DNA of 64,000 bases from Hahella sp. CCB-MM4. Lineage in GTDB: Bacteria; Pseudomonadota; Gammaproteobacteria; Pseudomonadales; Oleiphilaceae. Of the stretch, positions 27,863 through 35,811 are shown piece after piece (the first letter of the stretch is position 1; each line of letters begins with the position of its first letter). Made by a program: the position numbers and the translations under genes. The DNA is taken from positions 62,001 through 126,000 of the forward strand of contig NZ_MRYI01000017.1 in the NCBI RefSeq assembly GCF_002260525.1, written 5' to 3'. A model generated the notes under the pieces. The model did no database searches and had not been told where the DNA came from. It saw only the letters and a program-made list of their open reading frames with translations.

Positions 27863-28311
27863 TTGGCCTCCTTAATGGCATTTCTAGCCAATTGATTTAA
27901 AAGCATCTTGAAGGTTGCTAGAGGCATATCGTATGCGGGTGCAATTGTATAATGAGTAGCCTCAAAGGTTTCGTTATATGAGTCTTGAACTATGGCCAGT
28001 CCCATAGGAAGTTCTGTCCCGGAAGGTATTTTGTAGTGTACCCAATCCTTACCTTTCGGCACACCCGGACGATCAAATGTCGAAATACCCCGAGGCCAAT
28101 GCTTCACTTTTACCCATCCGTTCTCAACGGATATATCAGGTTTTCTAGTTCGCCCATTCGACATCTTAAACGGCTTTTCAATCAAGTCGAATAAGCCACA
28201 ATTCTTCTTAACGTTCAAACCGCGCCACAAATTTACAGGTATGACTTTGTCGTAATACCTCTCCAGCTCCCCTAGTGAAACAAATACATCCTTTAAGATA
28301 GTCCTTTCCAT
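27859..28311 (-). CDS. tse2: Tse2-family ADP-ribosyltransferase-like toxin
   Basis: 150 residues, similar to P. aeruginosa Tse2 (about 158). Shared landmarks, by my recollection of Tse2: an LWR near 28-30 (LYR in Tse2), STFDRPGV at 77-84, KIPSGTELP, QDSYN at 109-113, ATHYTI at 118-123, and a C-terminal LARNAI. Tse2 is a cytosolic toxin exported by type VI secretion, with an ADP-ribosyltransferase-like fold, and is also found as a chromosomal toxin-antitoxin module. ATG with GGAG upstream. The T6SS genes seen at the left edge are 25 kb away, so export by that system is possible but not shown. Confidence 0.83.
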   Translation of the reverse strand: MERTILKDVFVSLGELERYYDKVIPVNLWRGLNVKKNCGLFDLIEKPFKMSNGRTRKPDISVENGWVKVKHWPRGISTFDRPGVPKGKDWVHYKIPSGTELPMGLAIVQDSYNETFEATHYTIAPAYDMPLATFKMLLNQLARNAIKEAK

Positions 28312-28633
28312 TTCTTCTCCAAAATATTCAATATCCCTTAAATTCGTTCCCTCATTAGGGTCCAGAATACGGATTCTGGCATATTTTGTTTTTTAACATC
28401 ATCGACCATTTGGCCACAGAGTTTAGTTCAATAAATCGAGGCTAAAAGGTGACAAATCTGCTTTATACTTCCGTCCACCTAACACAAAGCGACCTTTTAT
28501 TAGCTGACTTGTATACAAATATATATGTCAGCCTTGCGATTGCCTGCAAACTCCGAGGGCGGACACATAGGTCCGCCCCTACATATAGATGTATTCTGCA
28601 GGGTAGCGGATGACAGGAGGCACAGATAGGAGT
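28312..28633. other. Gap between tse2 and the GNAT gene
   Basis: About 320 bases. It holds a 7-bp hairpin CCAGAAT/ATTCTGG (28362-28379) followed by a T-rich run, the presumed tse2 promoter, and a REP element at 28557-28587. No gene seen. This is the right edge of the AT-rich accessory stretch. Confidence 0.5.
28557..28587. repeat. REP element, single unit
   Basis: Perfect 8-bp stem GGGCGGAC / GTCCGCCC with loop ACATAG, followed by CCTACAT, the same tail as the REP units at 34.2 and 60.1 kb. Confidence 0.72.
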
Positions 28634-29152
28634 TTAACCGCCAACAGGCAAGCAATACCTCACTTCACTTAGCTCAAACCCTGGTGCTAGCTGTTCTGTT
28701 TTCTCAGTTCCATCGAATTCAAATCCCAGCTTTTCGTACAGTGATCTGGCGCGGGTGTTTTTCTTGAGTACCCAAAGATAAAGGGTGTCCCAACCCGATG
28801 AAGTGGCATGCTCGATGACATGCTGGACCAGTAGCGTGCCGAAGCCTTTTCCCCAGTGGTCGGGAGAGATGTTCAGCGCCAGGAGTTCTCCGCAATTCCT
28901 GGTGCTCAGGGTTTCATCTCTGGGTGGGCCATAGATGCAGAATCCGGTGACCTCGTTACGGAATTCGGCCAATTGGTAGCTCCCCAAGCCATTCTCGGAC
29001 AGAGCGCTTCGCCACTGAGCCTCCCGCTCCTGTATTGAAAGAGCAGCCAGGTAGTCAGCGGGCATGATCCCTTTGTATCCTTCACGCCACGCATTCACAT
29101 GAATTTGTGCAAGAATGGTTGCGTCCCTTGGCTCTGCAGGGCGTGTTCGCAT
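28634..29152 (-). CDS. GNAT-family N-acetyltransferase
   Basis: 172 residues with the complete GNAT core: RPAEPRDATILAQIHVNAWREGYKG at the N-terminus, the acetyl-CoA loop SPDHWGKGFGTLLVQHVIEHA (Q/R-x-x-G-x-G/A), and the C-terminal LWVLKKNTRARSLYEKLGFEFDGTEK. Acceptor substrate unknown; sequences of this type often acetylate small amines or protein N-termini. Single gene. Confidence 0.88.
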   Translation of the reverse strand: MRTRPAEPRDATILAQIHVNAWREGYKGIMPADYLAALSIQEREAQWRSALSENGLGSYQLAEFRNEVTGFCIYGPPRDETLSTRNCGELLALNISPDHWGKGFGTLLVQHVIEHATSSGWDTLYLWVLKKNTRARSLYEKLGFEFDGTEKTEQLAPGFELSEVRYCLPVGG

Positions 29153-29390
29153 GCATCCTCCATAATTTAAAAGCTACTGATATCTGAAATCCGAAATCTG
29201 AATTGCGTAAATTACAGCATTTCTATATCAGATGACATTTCCCAGCCCTTGAACCGCCTTCGGGGCTTCTCAGGCCGCAAATGGTGGTCCAGGGCACTTA
29301 ATAACATTCCAATGACAGAAATGTCATTTTTCTCTCAACCGTGCCTTCACTGGATATTCTTTGGCCAAAAATGGTTGGGAGAATTTCGGG

Positions 29391-30743
29391 ATGAATAACA
29401 AAAAAGTCGAGACCAATACTCGAAAGTACTTGGCAGTATTTCTGGTTCTTTTTCTGGCTGTTTCCGGATTAACCGCTTGTGGCGGCGGGGGGGCTTCCTC
29501 TGGCACGAGCACCGGCGACAGCAGTACTGAGGACGCCAGCAGTGTGACCTTGTCCAGTACGGCTGATGAGACGAAGGATGTCTACTCCGCCTGGATGATC
29601 AACGAAAGCAACGAGACTTCCGCCGTGATGTTGGATGGAGGGGCCGGAATTCTGGTGAATGTCCAGTCCGTGACACCGATGTACTACAGTGGTGAGAACT
29701 ACGCGCAGGTTGAGGCTTCCGGCATCCCCAATTATCAGGTGACGATATCCCAAGATTTAATCGATTGGATAGAAGCCCGTCCCCGTGCCGATCTGGCGGA
29801 CGACAGTCAGCAGGATCTGGTGACCGGCGATGTCACCGTCAGTGCAGGAGACCTCATCGAGTTCGGTGAAGATATTGGTTACCGTTCCTTTTCCAGAGAT
29901 ACAACCTGCCCGCTGAATGCGGGATACGGATACTGGCCTCCCGGCCCTACCTGCCCTGAAAATACCGATAAGATCGGCTACTTCCCTGAAGCGCCCAGCG
30001 AGTCCGGTAGCGACTGCGAAACCGGGTTGGGTGTGGTGGGCTATGCCATCAATGGAGTCTCCATATTTAACTGGGACGACGGTCAGAGTTATAACAGAGA
30101 AGACGTATGGCATACCCTCGCTCCCGTTGCTGAAGCTTATGACGTCGATATTTGTGGTGGTCATGCAGCTAACGGAGAGTACCACCATCACTTCTATTCC
30201 TCCTGCTGGGCAGAGGTTGCCGGGGATGAAGGAAATGGACACTCACCAATCTACGGCTATGCAGCAGACGGCTACCCCATTTATGGTCCCTGGCATGATA
30301 CCGGCGTGGTCGCACAATCCTGTTGGAAGAAGCGGGACTATTCTGCCTCATCTGAAACAGGCTGCGGCACTGATGGTGAACGAAGCTGCCAGTTGGTGGA
30401 TGAGTACGATATCAGCAAGGGAGTTACAACCGTATCCCGTGATGGGCCCACCACCAGCGGCACTTATATCAGCTTATCCCAGAATTCCTTTGATACCGGG
30501 GAAGGCTTTTTCCGTGAAGACTATTATTACGATCCTGACTGCAGCGACGATGGGGAAGCCTACCTCGATGAACATAACGGCCATGATCACGGGGATTATG
30601 GTTATCACTATCACCTGACGGTTACCAGCGCCACAGACATGACGCCGGCCTTCCCTTTCACTTTTGGCCCCACCTTCAAAGGAAGCCTATCATCCATCGC
30701 TATCACCAGTTGCGGTGGGCTCTTACCCGGTGGCCCAGGATGA
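29391..30743 (+). CDS. YHYH-domain lipoprotein
   Basis: 450 residues from ATG 29391 (GGGAG nine bases upstream; a TTG at 29361 is the longer form). The leader ends with the lipobox LTAC, followed by glycines, so it is a lipoprotein. A Ser/Thr-rich linker follows. The core carries the YHYH family landmarks: GYAINGVSIFNWDDGQSY, HAANGEYHHHFYSSCW, IYGYAADGYPIYGPWHD, and the closing HDHGDYGYHYHLTV. The many His and Cys residues suggest metal binding. It is followed at 33 bases by a secreted partner gene in the same direction. Function not established. Confidence 0.88.
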   Translation: MNNKKVETNTRKYLAVFLVLFLAVSGLTACGGGGASSGTSTGDSSTEDASSVTLSSTADETKDVYSAWMINESNETSAVMLDGGAGILVNVQSVTPMYYSGENYAQVEASGIPNYQVTISQDLIDWIEARPRADLADDSQQDLVTGDVTVSAGDLIEFGEDIGYRSFSRDTTCPLNAGYGYWPPGPTCPENTDKIGYFPEAPSESGSDCETGLGVVGYAINGVSIFNWDDGQSYNREDVWHTLAPVAEAYDVDICGGHAANGEYHHHFYSSCWAEVAGDEGNGHSPIYGYAADGYPIYGPWHDTGVVAQSCWKKRDYSASSETGCGTDGERSCQLVDEYDISKGVTTVSRDGPTTSGTYISLSQNSFDTGEGFFREDYYYDPDCSDDGEAYLDEHNGHDHGDYGYHYHLTVTSATDMTPAFPFTFGPTFKGSLSSIAITSCGGLLPGGPG

Positions 30744-30775
30744 AACGGATCGCCAAGATAAGGTGGAGAACGAAT

Positions 30776-31348
30776 ATGATTAGAACCATCAAACTGTTGA
30801 GCATCCTGCTGTTGGGCCTGGCCGCTACTACTCATGCTAACCACCCAACCAGCCATGGGCAGGAGATGGAGCACGGCCAATCGCCGATTCCAGAGGGGGT
30901 ACCAACACCACAGATTGAACTGGCCCTGTTTGACGACAGGTCGCTGGATAATCTGGATGATTTGAATAACAAAGACACGCGGTCGGGATATAACCTGAAG
31001 CTCAATCTAAGAAATTATTCTCTGGTACCACCCGTTGAAGAAATAATTGCGACCACCGTAACGGGTCATCTGACAGGCCACGCACATCTTTACATTAACG
31101 GGAAGAAGATCATGCGGATTTATGGTCACTACGTACACCTGCCATCCAATCTGCTCGTAAAAGGACTCAATGTGATTACCGTGTCACTCAACAACCATCA
31201 TCACGACACCTGGACGCTCAATGGCCAGGAAATCCAGGCCACGCTGACCATCAATACGGTCCTCGACCAGTCGGTTATCAATGCGTATTCATCATCCCCG
31301 TTAACACCTCCAACACTTATTGCGGGAGAATCAGCCGGAAACTTATAG
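30776..31348 (+). CDS. Secreted protein, partner of the YHYH lipoprotein
   Basis: 190 residues from ATG 30776 with GGTGGAG seven bases upstream. A signal peptide (MIRTIKLLSILLLGLAATTHA) is followed by a His-rich segment (HPTSHGQEMEHGQ) and a beta-rich domain (LKLNLRNYSLVPPVEEI, then TGHAHLYINGKKIMRIYGHYVHLPS and VSLNNHHHDTWTLNG). The HAHxYxNG-like segment and His clusters suggest metal or copper binding. It is probably co-transcribed with the YHYH lipoprotein. Its 3' end overlaps the convergent kinase gene by 32 bases. Confidence 0.75.
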   Translation: MIRTIKLLSILLLGLAATTHANHPTSHGQEMEHGQSPIPEGVPTPQIELALFDDRSLDNLDDLNNKDTRSGYNLKLNLRNYSLVPPVEEIIATTVTGHLTGHAHLYINGKKIMRIYGHYVHLPSNLLVKGLNVITVSLNNHHHDTWTLNGQEIQATLTINTVLDQSVINAYSSSPLTPPTLIAGESAGNL

Positions 31349-32825
31349 AGCTATCTTCCGCATTGAGCAATATCAGATCGCCCTGGTGCGCCCGGGCGAT
31401 CTCTCTGGCCAGTCCCAAGCCCAGCCCCACGCCTTCCTGCTGTCGATTTCGGGAAATATCCGCCCTGTAAAAGCGCTCAAAGAGTTTATCCAGCTGAATC
31501 AATCCATTGGCGTTAAGGCTGTTACTGATATCAATGTGCCATTCGGCTTCGGCCTGATTGACGCAGATTCTGATCCAGCCACCTTCCTGGCCGTATTTGC
31601 AGGCATTACTCAGCAGGTTCTGGAGAACCTGAATCAACAGATCCTTGTCAGCAACAACCTCTATGACCGAGGGACCATGAAGCGACACCTGCCGATCAGC
31701 GGCCATCAGTTCAACATCTTCCAGCAGGTCCTCCAGCAACGGACGCATGTCGAACGACTCCAGGCTGAGTGGCAACTTGCCTGAATCCGCTTTCGCCAGC
31801 ATCAGGAGTTTTCCGACTATCGTATCCAGGCGACGTACCTCATCCAGCATCCCGGCGATTGAGATCTGAAGATCCGAGCCATTTCCGGCATGCTGCAGGC
31901 ATGTCTCCAGCCCAGCCTGAAGTGACATCAACGGCGTCCGCAATTCGTGGGCGGCATCCGCTGAAAACCGCGAAGCCTGGGCAAAACTCCGTTCCAGGCG
32001 CTCAAGCATGGCATTGAACACGGCAATCATTTCGATAAATTCACGGTCTTCATCCACAGCGCTGACCCGCTGATGCAGCTCGTTAATCCTGATACCGGCG
32101 ATGGTTCTGCTCAAATGCCGAATGGGCCGCACCGCTCGGTTGGAAATAATCCATGCCACAATCATGGACAGTAACAGCGCAACAGGAATCAGGACCAGAA
32201 GTCCCTGGAATCTCATCGCCACATCCCTGTCCAACTGGCTCAGATTCACTCCCACGAAGACTTTTAAGGCCGGGTGCTCCACACCACCGAAGCGCCACTC
32301 ATCACCGCCCACTTTTACCGTCGACAGGCGAAAATCCTGGGCTTTGAGGAAATTTGGAAATGGCTCAAGGCCGGGTGCATCTATATCGGTTCCAAGGCGT
32401 GGGAAGTTTGCCTGAAGCTGGTTCGCCTCCGGTAATTGGTCTTCGCTGAGAGAGACCGGCCAGCCGGCGGTGCGGTAGACTTCCTGACGTCGTGGGCCAT
32501 AAGCCAGCAACAACACTCGCCCTTCAGACGACACCCCGACCTCCCCTGCATTGGCCCCAAATCTGGAATCCAGCTGAGTCTGTATGGAGGCCCAGCCACT
32601 GACTGGAATTCTCCGGGACAACTGACCGGCAAACTCAGCCTTGAGATCGGCTTCTATTTGCTGATGATAAGAAGACCTGAGGATCAACCAGGCTGATACC
32701 GCAAACACCAGCAGGACCAACATGACAAAAGCCGCGGTCATCACGGCAAGGCGACGCCGGAATGACAGACGCCGGGAACTGGCGACAACGTCTGCATCTG
32801 AACGAAAATCAGAGGGAACGCTCAT
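31317..32825 (-). CDS. Sensor histidine kinase, heavy-metal/CusS type
   Basis: 502 residues. Membrane helix near 28-51, periplasmic loop of about 130 residues, second helix near 208-228, then HAMP. Kinase core: FSADAAHELRTPL with the phospho-acceptor His, N-box LQNLLSNACKYG, and GVGLGLAREIARAH. The architecture fits the CusS/IrlS group, which often responds to copper or silver, but the periplasmic loop has no obvious Met/His motif, so the signal is open. It pairs with the response regulator immediately upstream (one-base overlap, TGATG). Confidence 0.88.
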   Translation of the reverse strand: MSVPSDFRSDADVVASSRRLSFRRRLAVMTAAFVMLVLLVFAVSAWLILRSSYHQQIEADLKAEFAGQLSRRIPVSGWASIQTQLDSRFGANAGEVGVSSEGRVLLLAYGPRRQEVYRTAGWPVSLSEDQLPEANQLQANFPRLGTDIDAPGLEPFPNFLKAQDFRLSTVKVGGDEWRFGGVEHPALKVFVGVNLSQLDRDVAMRFQGLLVLIPVALLLSMIVAWIISNRAVRPIRHLSRTIAGIRINELHQRVSAVDEDREFIEMIAVFNAMLERLERSFAQASRFSADAAHELRTPLMSLQAGLETCLQHAGNGSDLQISIAGMLDEVRRLDTIVGKLLMLAKADSGKLPLSLESFDMRPLLEDLLEDVELMAADRQVSLHGPSVIEVVADKDLLIQVLQNLLSNACKYGQEGGWIRICVNQAEAEWHIDISNSLNANGLIQLDKLFERFYRADISRNRQQEGVGLGLGLAREIARAHQGDLILLNAEDSSISFRLILPQ

Positions 32826-33505
32826 CAGTGCAGATCTTCCGGGTCCTGCAAACGATACCCCACCCCTCGCACCGCCTCGATGGGGTATACCCCCACCGAC
32901 TCCAGCTTGCGGCGTATCCGTTGAACACAGACGTCCACCACATTGGTATTGGGATTGAAGTTATACCCCCATACGTATTCCAGAATTTGTACCCTGGTAA
33001 ACACCTGCTGCGGGGAACGCATCAGAAACTCAAGCAGTTTGAATTCTTTTCGGGTGAGTTCGACGGTTTCGCCCTTAACCTTTACCTCCCGTGTTAACCG
33101 GTCCAGGTTCAGATCGCCCCAGGTCAACAGGTTCTGTCGCTCTCCCGACACCCGGCGAAGCAGCGCATGAATCCGAGCCACCAGTTCTTCCACAAAGAAG
33201 GGCTTGGCCAGGTAATCATCGGCTCCAAGGTTCAATCCTTCGATACGGTCATCCAGCTCGTTACGGGCGGTCAGCAGAATAATGGGAGTCTCAACATCCT
33301 TCTTGCGTAACCCTTTCAGCACGGACAGCCCATCACGACCCGGCACCATGATATCAAGCAGAATGACGTCGAACGGCCGGCTAAGCGCCAACTCGAAACC
33401 TTCATCCCCATTGGCAACCCGCTCCACTTTGAAGCCTTGCTGACGCAAACCGGCACCGACAAACTCTGCAATACGTTCGTCGTCTTCGACGAATAGGACA
33501 TTCAT
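32825..33505 (-). CDS. OmpR-family response regulator
   Basis: 226 residues. Receiver domain with acidic pair near 8-9 (VEDDERIAEFV), phospho-acceptor D51 (ILLDIMVPGRDG) and a KP lysine (DDYLAKPF); C-terminal OmpR winged helix (ELTRKEFKLLEFLMRSPQQVFTRVQILEYVWGYNFNPNTNVVDVCVQRIRRKL). The stop shares a base with the kinase start, so the pair is co-translated. The neighbouring histidine-rich YHYH and partner genes, convergent with the pair, are plausible targets in a metal-linked system, but this is inference. Confidence 0.92.
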   Translation of the reverse strand: MNVLFVEDDERIAEFVGAGLRQQGFKVERVANGDEGFELALSRPFDVILLDIMVPGRDGLSVLKGLRKKDVETPIILLTARNELDDRIEGLNLGADDYLAKPFFVEELVARIHALLRRVSGERQNLLTWGDLNLDRLTREVKVKGETVELTRKEFKLLEFLMRSPQQVFTRVQILEYVWGYNFNPNTNVVDVCVQRIRRKLESVGVYPIEAVRGVGYRLQDPEDLH

Positions 33506-33550
33506 AAGATTCTAACTAGTGATTGACGTTGTAAGCTCGGTACTTCAAGT

Positions 33551-34063
33551 TTAGACACTTTGCCAGCGAATGGGGTTGGTGGAAATATATTGCCGACATT
33601 CCTGCAACTCAGTTTCATTCCGGACAATTCTCTCCCAGTAGTTTCGTTGCCACATTCTTCCCTCGAATCGAGGCCATGAATGACATTTTACGCCTTGGAT
33701 ATAGGCATTAGTTGTCATGGTTTTAAACCATTGGATGATGTCACGTAATGACGGTCTTTTGGATTGTATACCAGGCTGGATATGCAGATCCGTTGTATCC
33801 ATCAACAAAATAAAGTGAACGTGGTCTGGCATACAGATAAATTCATCGCAATATATGCCGGGAAATTTTTTCTCCAGTTCAAAATACCATCGTTCAATCA
33901 TCTTCCCTGCGTCATCAAGGTAATTGACATGATTGATGATCTCCCCAAACAGACATTTTCGGTATTGCGTGCAGATAGTGACGAAGTAGGCCCCGGAAAG
34001 GGAATTGTCGTACGTCTTCAAACGAATTGAACGACGACGGTGAAGACATGGGTCGTATGGCAT
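33551..34063 (-). CDS. REP-associated tyrosine transposase (RAYT)
   Basis: 170 residues. A Y1/HUH transposase of the RAYT family: N-terminal LHRRRSIRLKTYDNSLSGAYFVTICTQYRKCLFG, HUH motif H81-V-H83 (MPDHVHFILLM), catalytic tyrosine Y121 (TTNAYIQGV), and the C-terminal FEGRMWQRNYWERIVRNETELQECRQYI. All catalytic features are present, so the gene looks intact. RAYTs mobilise short REP palindromes; matching repeats lie immediately beyond its 5' end and at several other sites in the window. I chose the ATG at 34063; upstream in-frame codons are possible. Confidence 0.93.
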   Translation of the reverse strand: MPYDPCLHRRRSIRLKTYDNSLSGAYFVTICTQYRKCLFGEIINHVNYLDDAGKMIERWYFELEKKFPGIYCDEFICMPDHVHFILLMDTTDLHIQPGIQSKRPSLRDIIQWFKTMTTNAYIQGVKCHSWPRFEGRMWQRNYWERIVRNETELQECRQYISTNPIRWQSV

Positions 34064-34133
34064 GATGCATAATCCATTGCAATTGGTTAATCCATTGGTC
34101 CGCATTGTGGCAGACCCAAATTACCATGATCAA

Positions 34134-34210
34134 TGTAGGGGCGAACCTAGGTGTTCGCCCGGCTCTTCAGCGTGGGATTCAGGGCAGACACGCAGGTCTG
34201 CCCCTACATA
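34134..34210. repeat. REP/BIME pair A
   Basis: TGTAGGGGCGAAC...GTTCGCCC forms one hairpin and GGGCAGAC...GTCTGCCCC the second; the outer ends TGTAGGGG and CCCCTACA are complementary, so the whole block can fold on itself. It sits at the 5' side of the RAYT gene and is the most complete copy in the window. Confidence 0.9.
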
Positions 34211-34251
34211 GGGGGGAATGATGGCGTGGTATGACGAGGATGCATCTTCCC

Positions 34252-34310
34252 TGTAGGGGCGAACCTGTGTGTTCGCCCGGGTTTATACGCAGGGTTCGGG
34301 GCGGATGTGC
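34252..34310. repeat. REP/BIME pair B, second half degenerate
   Basis: Starts like pair A (TGTAGGGGCGAAC/GTTCGCCC) but its second hairpin is eroded (TTCGGGGCGGATGTGCAGGTC) and overlaps the 3' end of the MATE gene, whose stop lies at 34283. The bases before it (GATGCATCTTCCC) recur before pair C at 60 kb. Confidence 0.85.
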
Positions 34311-35665
34311 AGGTCGGTTCCGGAGAGGGTGCTTTGCTCCAATTCGTGAACCTTACGGATAAACATGATCGTCAGGCTCAATGCGGCAAAACCAAGTCCG
34401 GCTCCGAGACCTACCCAGACACCGACGATGCCGTATTGGCCCATCAACATCCAAGCGACGGGGAATCCTACTCCCCAATAACAGAATATTGTCACAACGG
34501 TAGGTGGCATCCCCACCCGAAGGGCACGCAATGCGGTCATCATGATTACCTGTCCGCCATCCACCAATTGGAAAAAGGCCGCAACAAACAGGATCTGCAC
34601 ACCCAGGCTTTGCACGTCGCTATCCAGAGTACCTTCTGCCCCCAGGGTAAACAGGGAAACGATCCACTCCGGGAACACCAGGAAGATGAAGGCCGCCACC
34701 AGACAGAATCCCATCCCCACGCCCAAACCTGCCCAGGTGTAGTGACGAACATTGGCAAAGTCATTTCGCCCAAAGCTTTGTCCGGTTTTAATGGCAGCTC
34801 CCTGGGCAAATCCTATATATACCGCAAATGACATGGAGGCAGTTTGCAGTGCAATCTGGTGAGCTGCCAGGGCCGCCACACTGATAGTACCGGCCAGAAT
34901 GGTTGCAGCGGTAAACAGACCCGCTTCCATGGTCCAGGCCAACGCAATGGAAACACCCAGCGTAAAGAACGGCTTGTAGTCATCTTTGTGCAAAACCACA
35001 TTGCGCAATGATTGGAGAACGTCCCTGACTTCAGGATAACGCCATAAATCCGCTGCTAACATTCCACACATCAACAGCGAGACCAGCGCTGTACCCAACG
35101 CAGCACCGGGTACTCCCATGGCCGGGGCCGGCCCCCAGCCGGTCATCAACACGTAGCTCAGAGGCACATTCAGCACAACCGCCAGAATACTGATTCTCAT
35201 AATACTGGTAGTACGACCCATTCCTGTCGCCAGTCCACGCAAAACCAGGAACGCAAATGCGGGGAAACCGATCAGAGAGGCCATGGTCAAATACTGATCC
35301 GCATAAAAGATAGACGCTTCTGTCTGTCCCATCAGTCTCAACATACCCGGCATCAGCATGATGATGCCCACCAGGGCAAGCGCCACAATAACAGACAGCA
35401 CCAGACCGGCTTTGACCACGCGGGCGATATCCTGCATGGCACCGCGCCCGACATAGATCGCCACTTCGCTGGCAACCGCAGCCAGCAGGCCGGTCACCAC
35501 GATCAAAAAGAAGTTATAAATACCCGAACCAAGACCGGCACCGGCCAGTTCTTCGACGCCCAACAGACCAAACAGGATGGAATCACAAAAAATCATGGCC
35601 GTCTGTGCCAATTGTGCTGCCGTCAGCGGCCCCGCCAACCTGAGTACTTCTACAAACCTATTCAT
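34283..35665 (-). CDS. MATE-family multidrug efflux transporter
   Basis: 460 residues from ATG 35665 with a TGTGAG site upstream; the ATG at 35701 is less likely. About twelve membrane helices and MATE signatures (AGPLTAAQLAQTAMIFCDSILFGLLGVEELAGAGLG, the GVPGAALGTALVSL repeat and GFAQGAAIKTGQSFGRNDFANV). Probably a Na+/H+-driven exporter of cationic drugs (NorM group). The last dozen residues are encoded by a REP element, so the C-terminus has been altered. The LysR gene is divergent 146 bases upstream and may regulate it. Confidence 0.9.
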   Translation of the reverse strand: MNRFVEVLRLAGPLTAAQLAQTAMIFCDSILFGLLGVEELAGAGLGSGIYNFFLIVVTGLLAAVASEVAIYVGRGAMQDIARVVKAGLVLSVIVALALVGIIMLMPGMLRLMGQTEASIFYADQYLTMASLIGFPAFAFLVLRGLATGMGRTTSIMRISILAVVLNVPLSYVLMTGWGPAPAMGVPGAALGTALVSLLMCGMLAADLWRYPEVRDVLQSLRNVVLHKDDYKPFFTLGVSIALAWTMEAGLFTAATILAGTISVAALAAHQIALQTASMSFAVYIGFAQGAAIKTGQSFGRNDFANVRHYTWAGLGVGMGFCLVAAFIFLVFPEWIVSLFTLGAEGTLDSDVQSLGVQILFVAAFFQLVDGGQVIMMTALRALRVGMPPTVVTIFCYWGVGFPVAWMLMGQYGIVGVWVGLGAGLGFAALSLTIMFIRKVHELEQSTLSGTDLHIRPEPCV

Positions 35666-35811
35666 AAATCTCACACTATTCCGTAACAACAGCGGGCACA
35701 TCCTTCCCCGCCAAGGCTGTATAAGTTAGGCTTAGTATGGCTATAGCTCAAGCGAATCTTTTGCCGTTATTTATGAGATTTTCTCATATAACCAACTTTC
35801 AATAGACCAAT

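Noticed and set aside
24106-28640. Possible prophage or integrative element
   Set aside because: No integrase, phage structural gene or attachment-site duplication seen; only composition and gene content suggest transfer.
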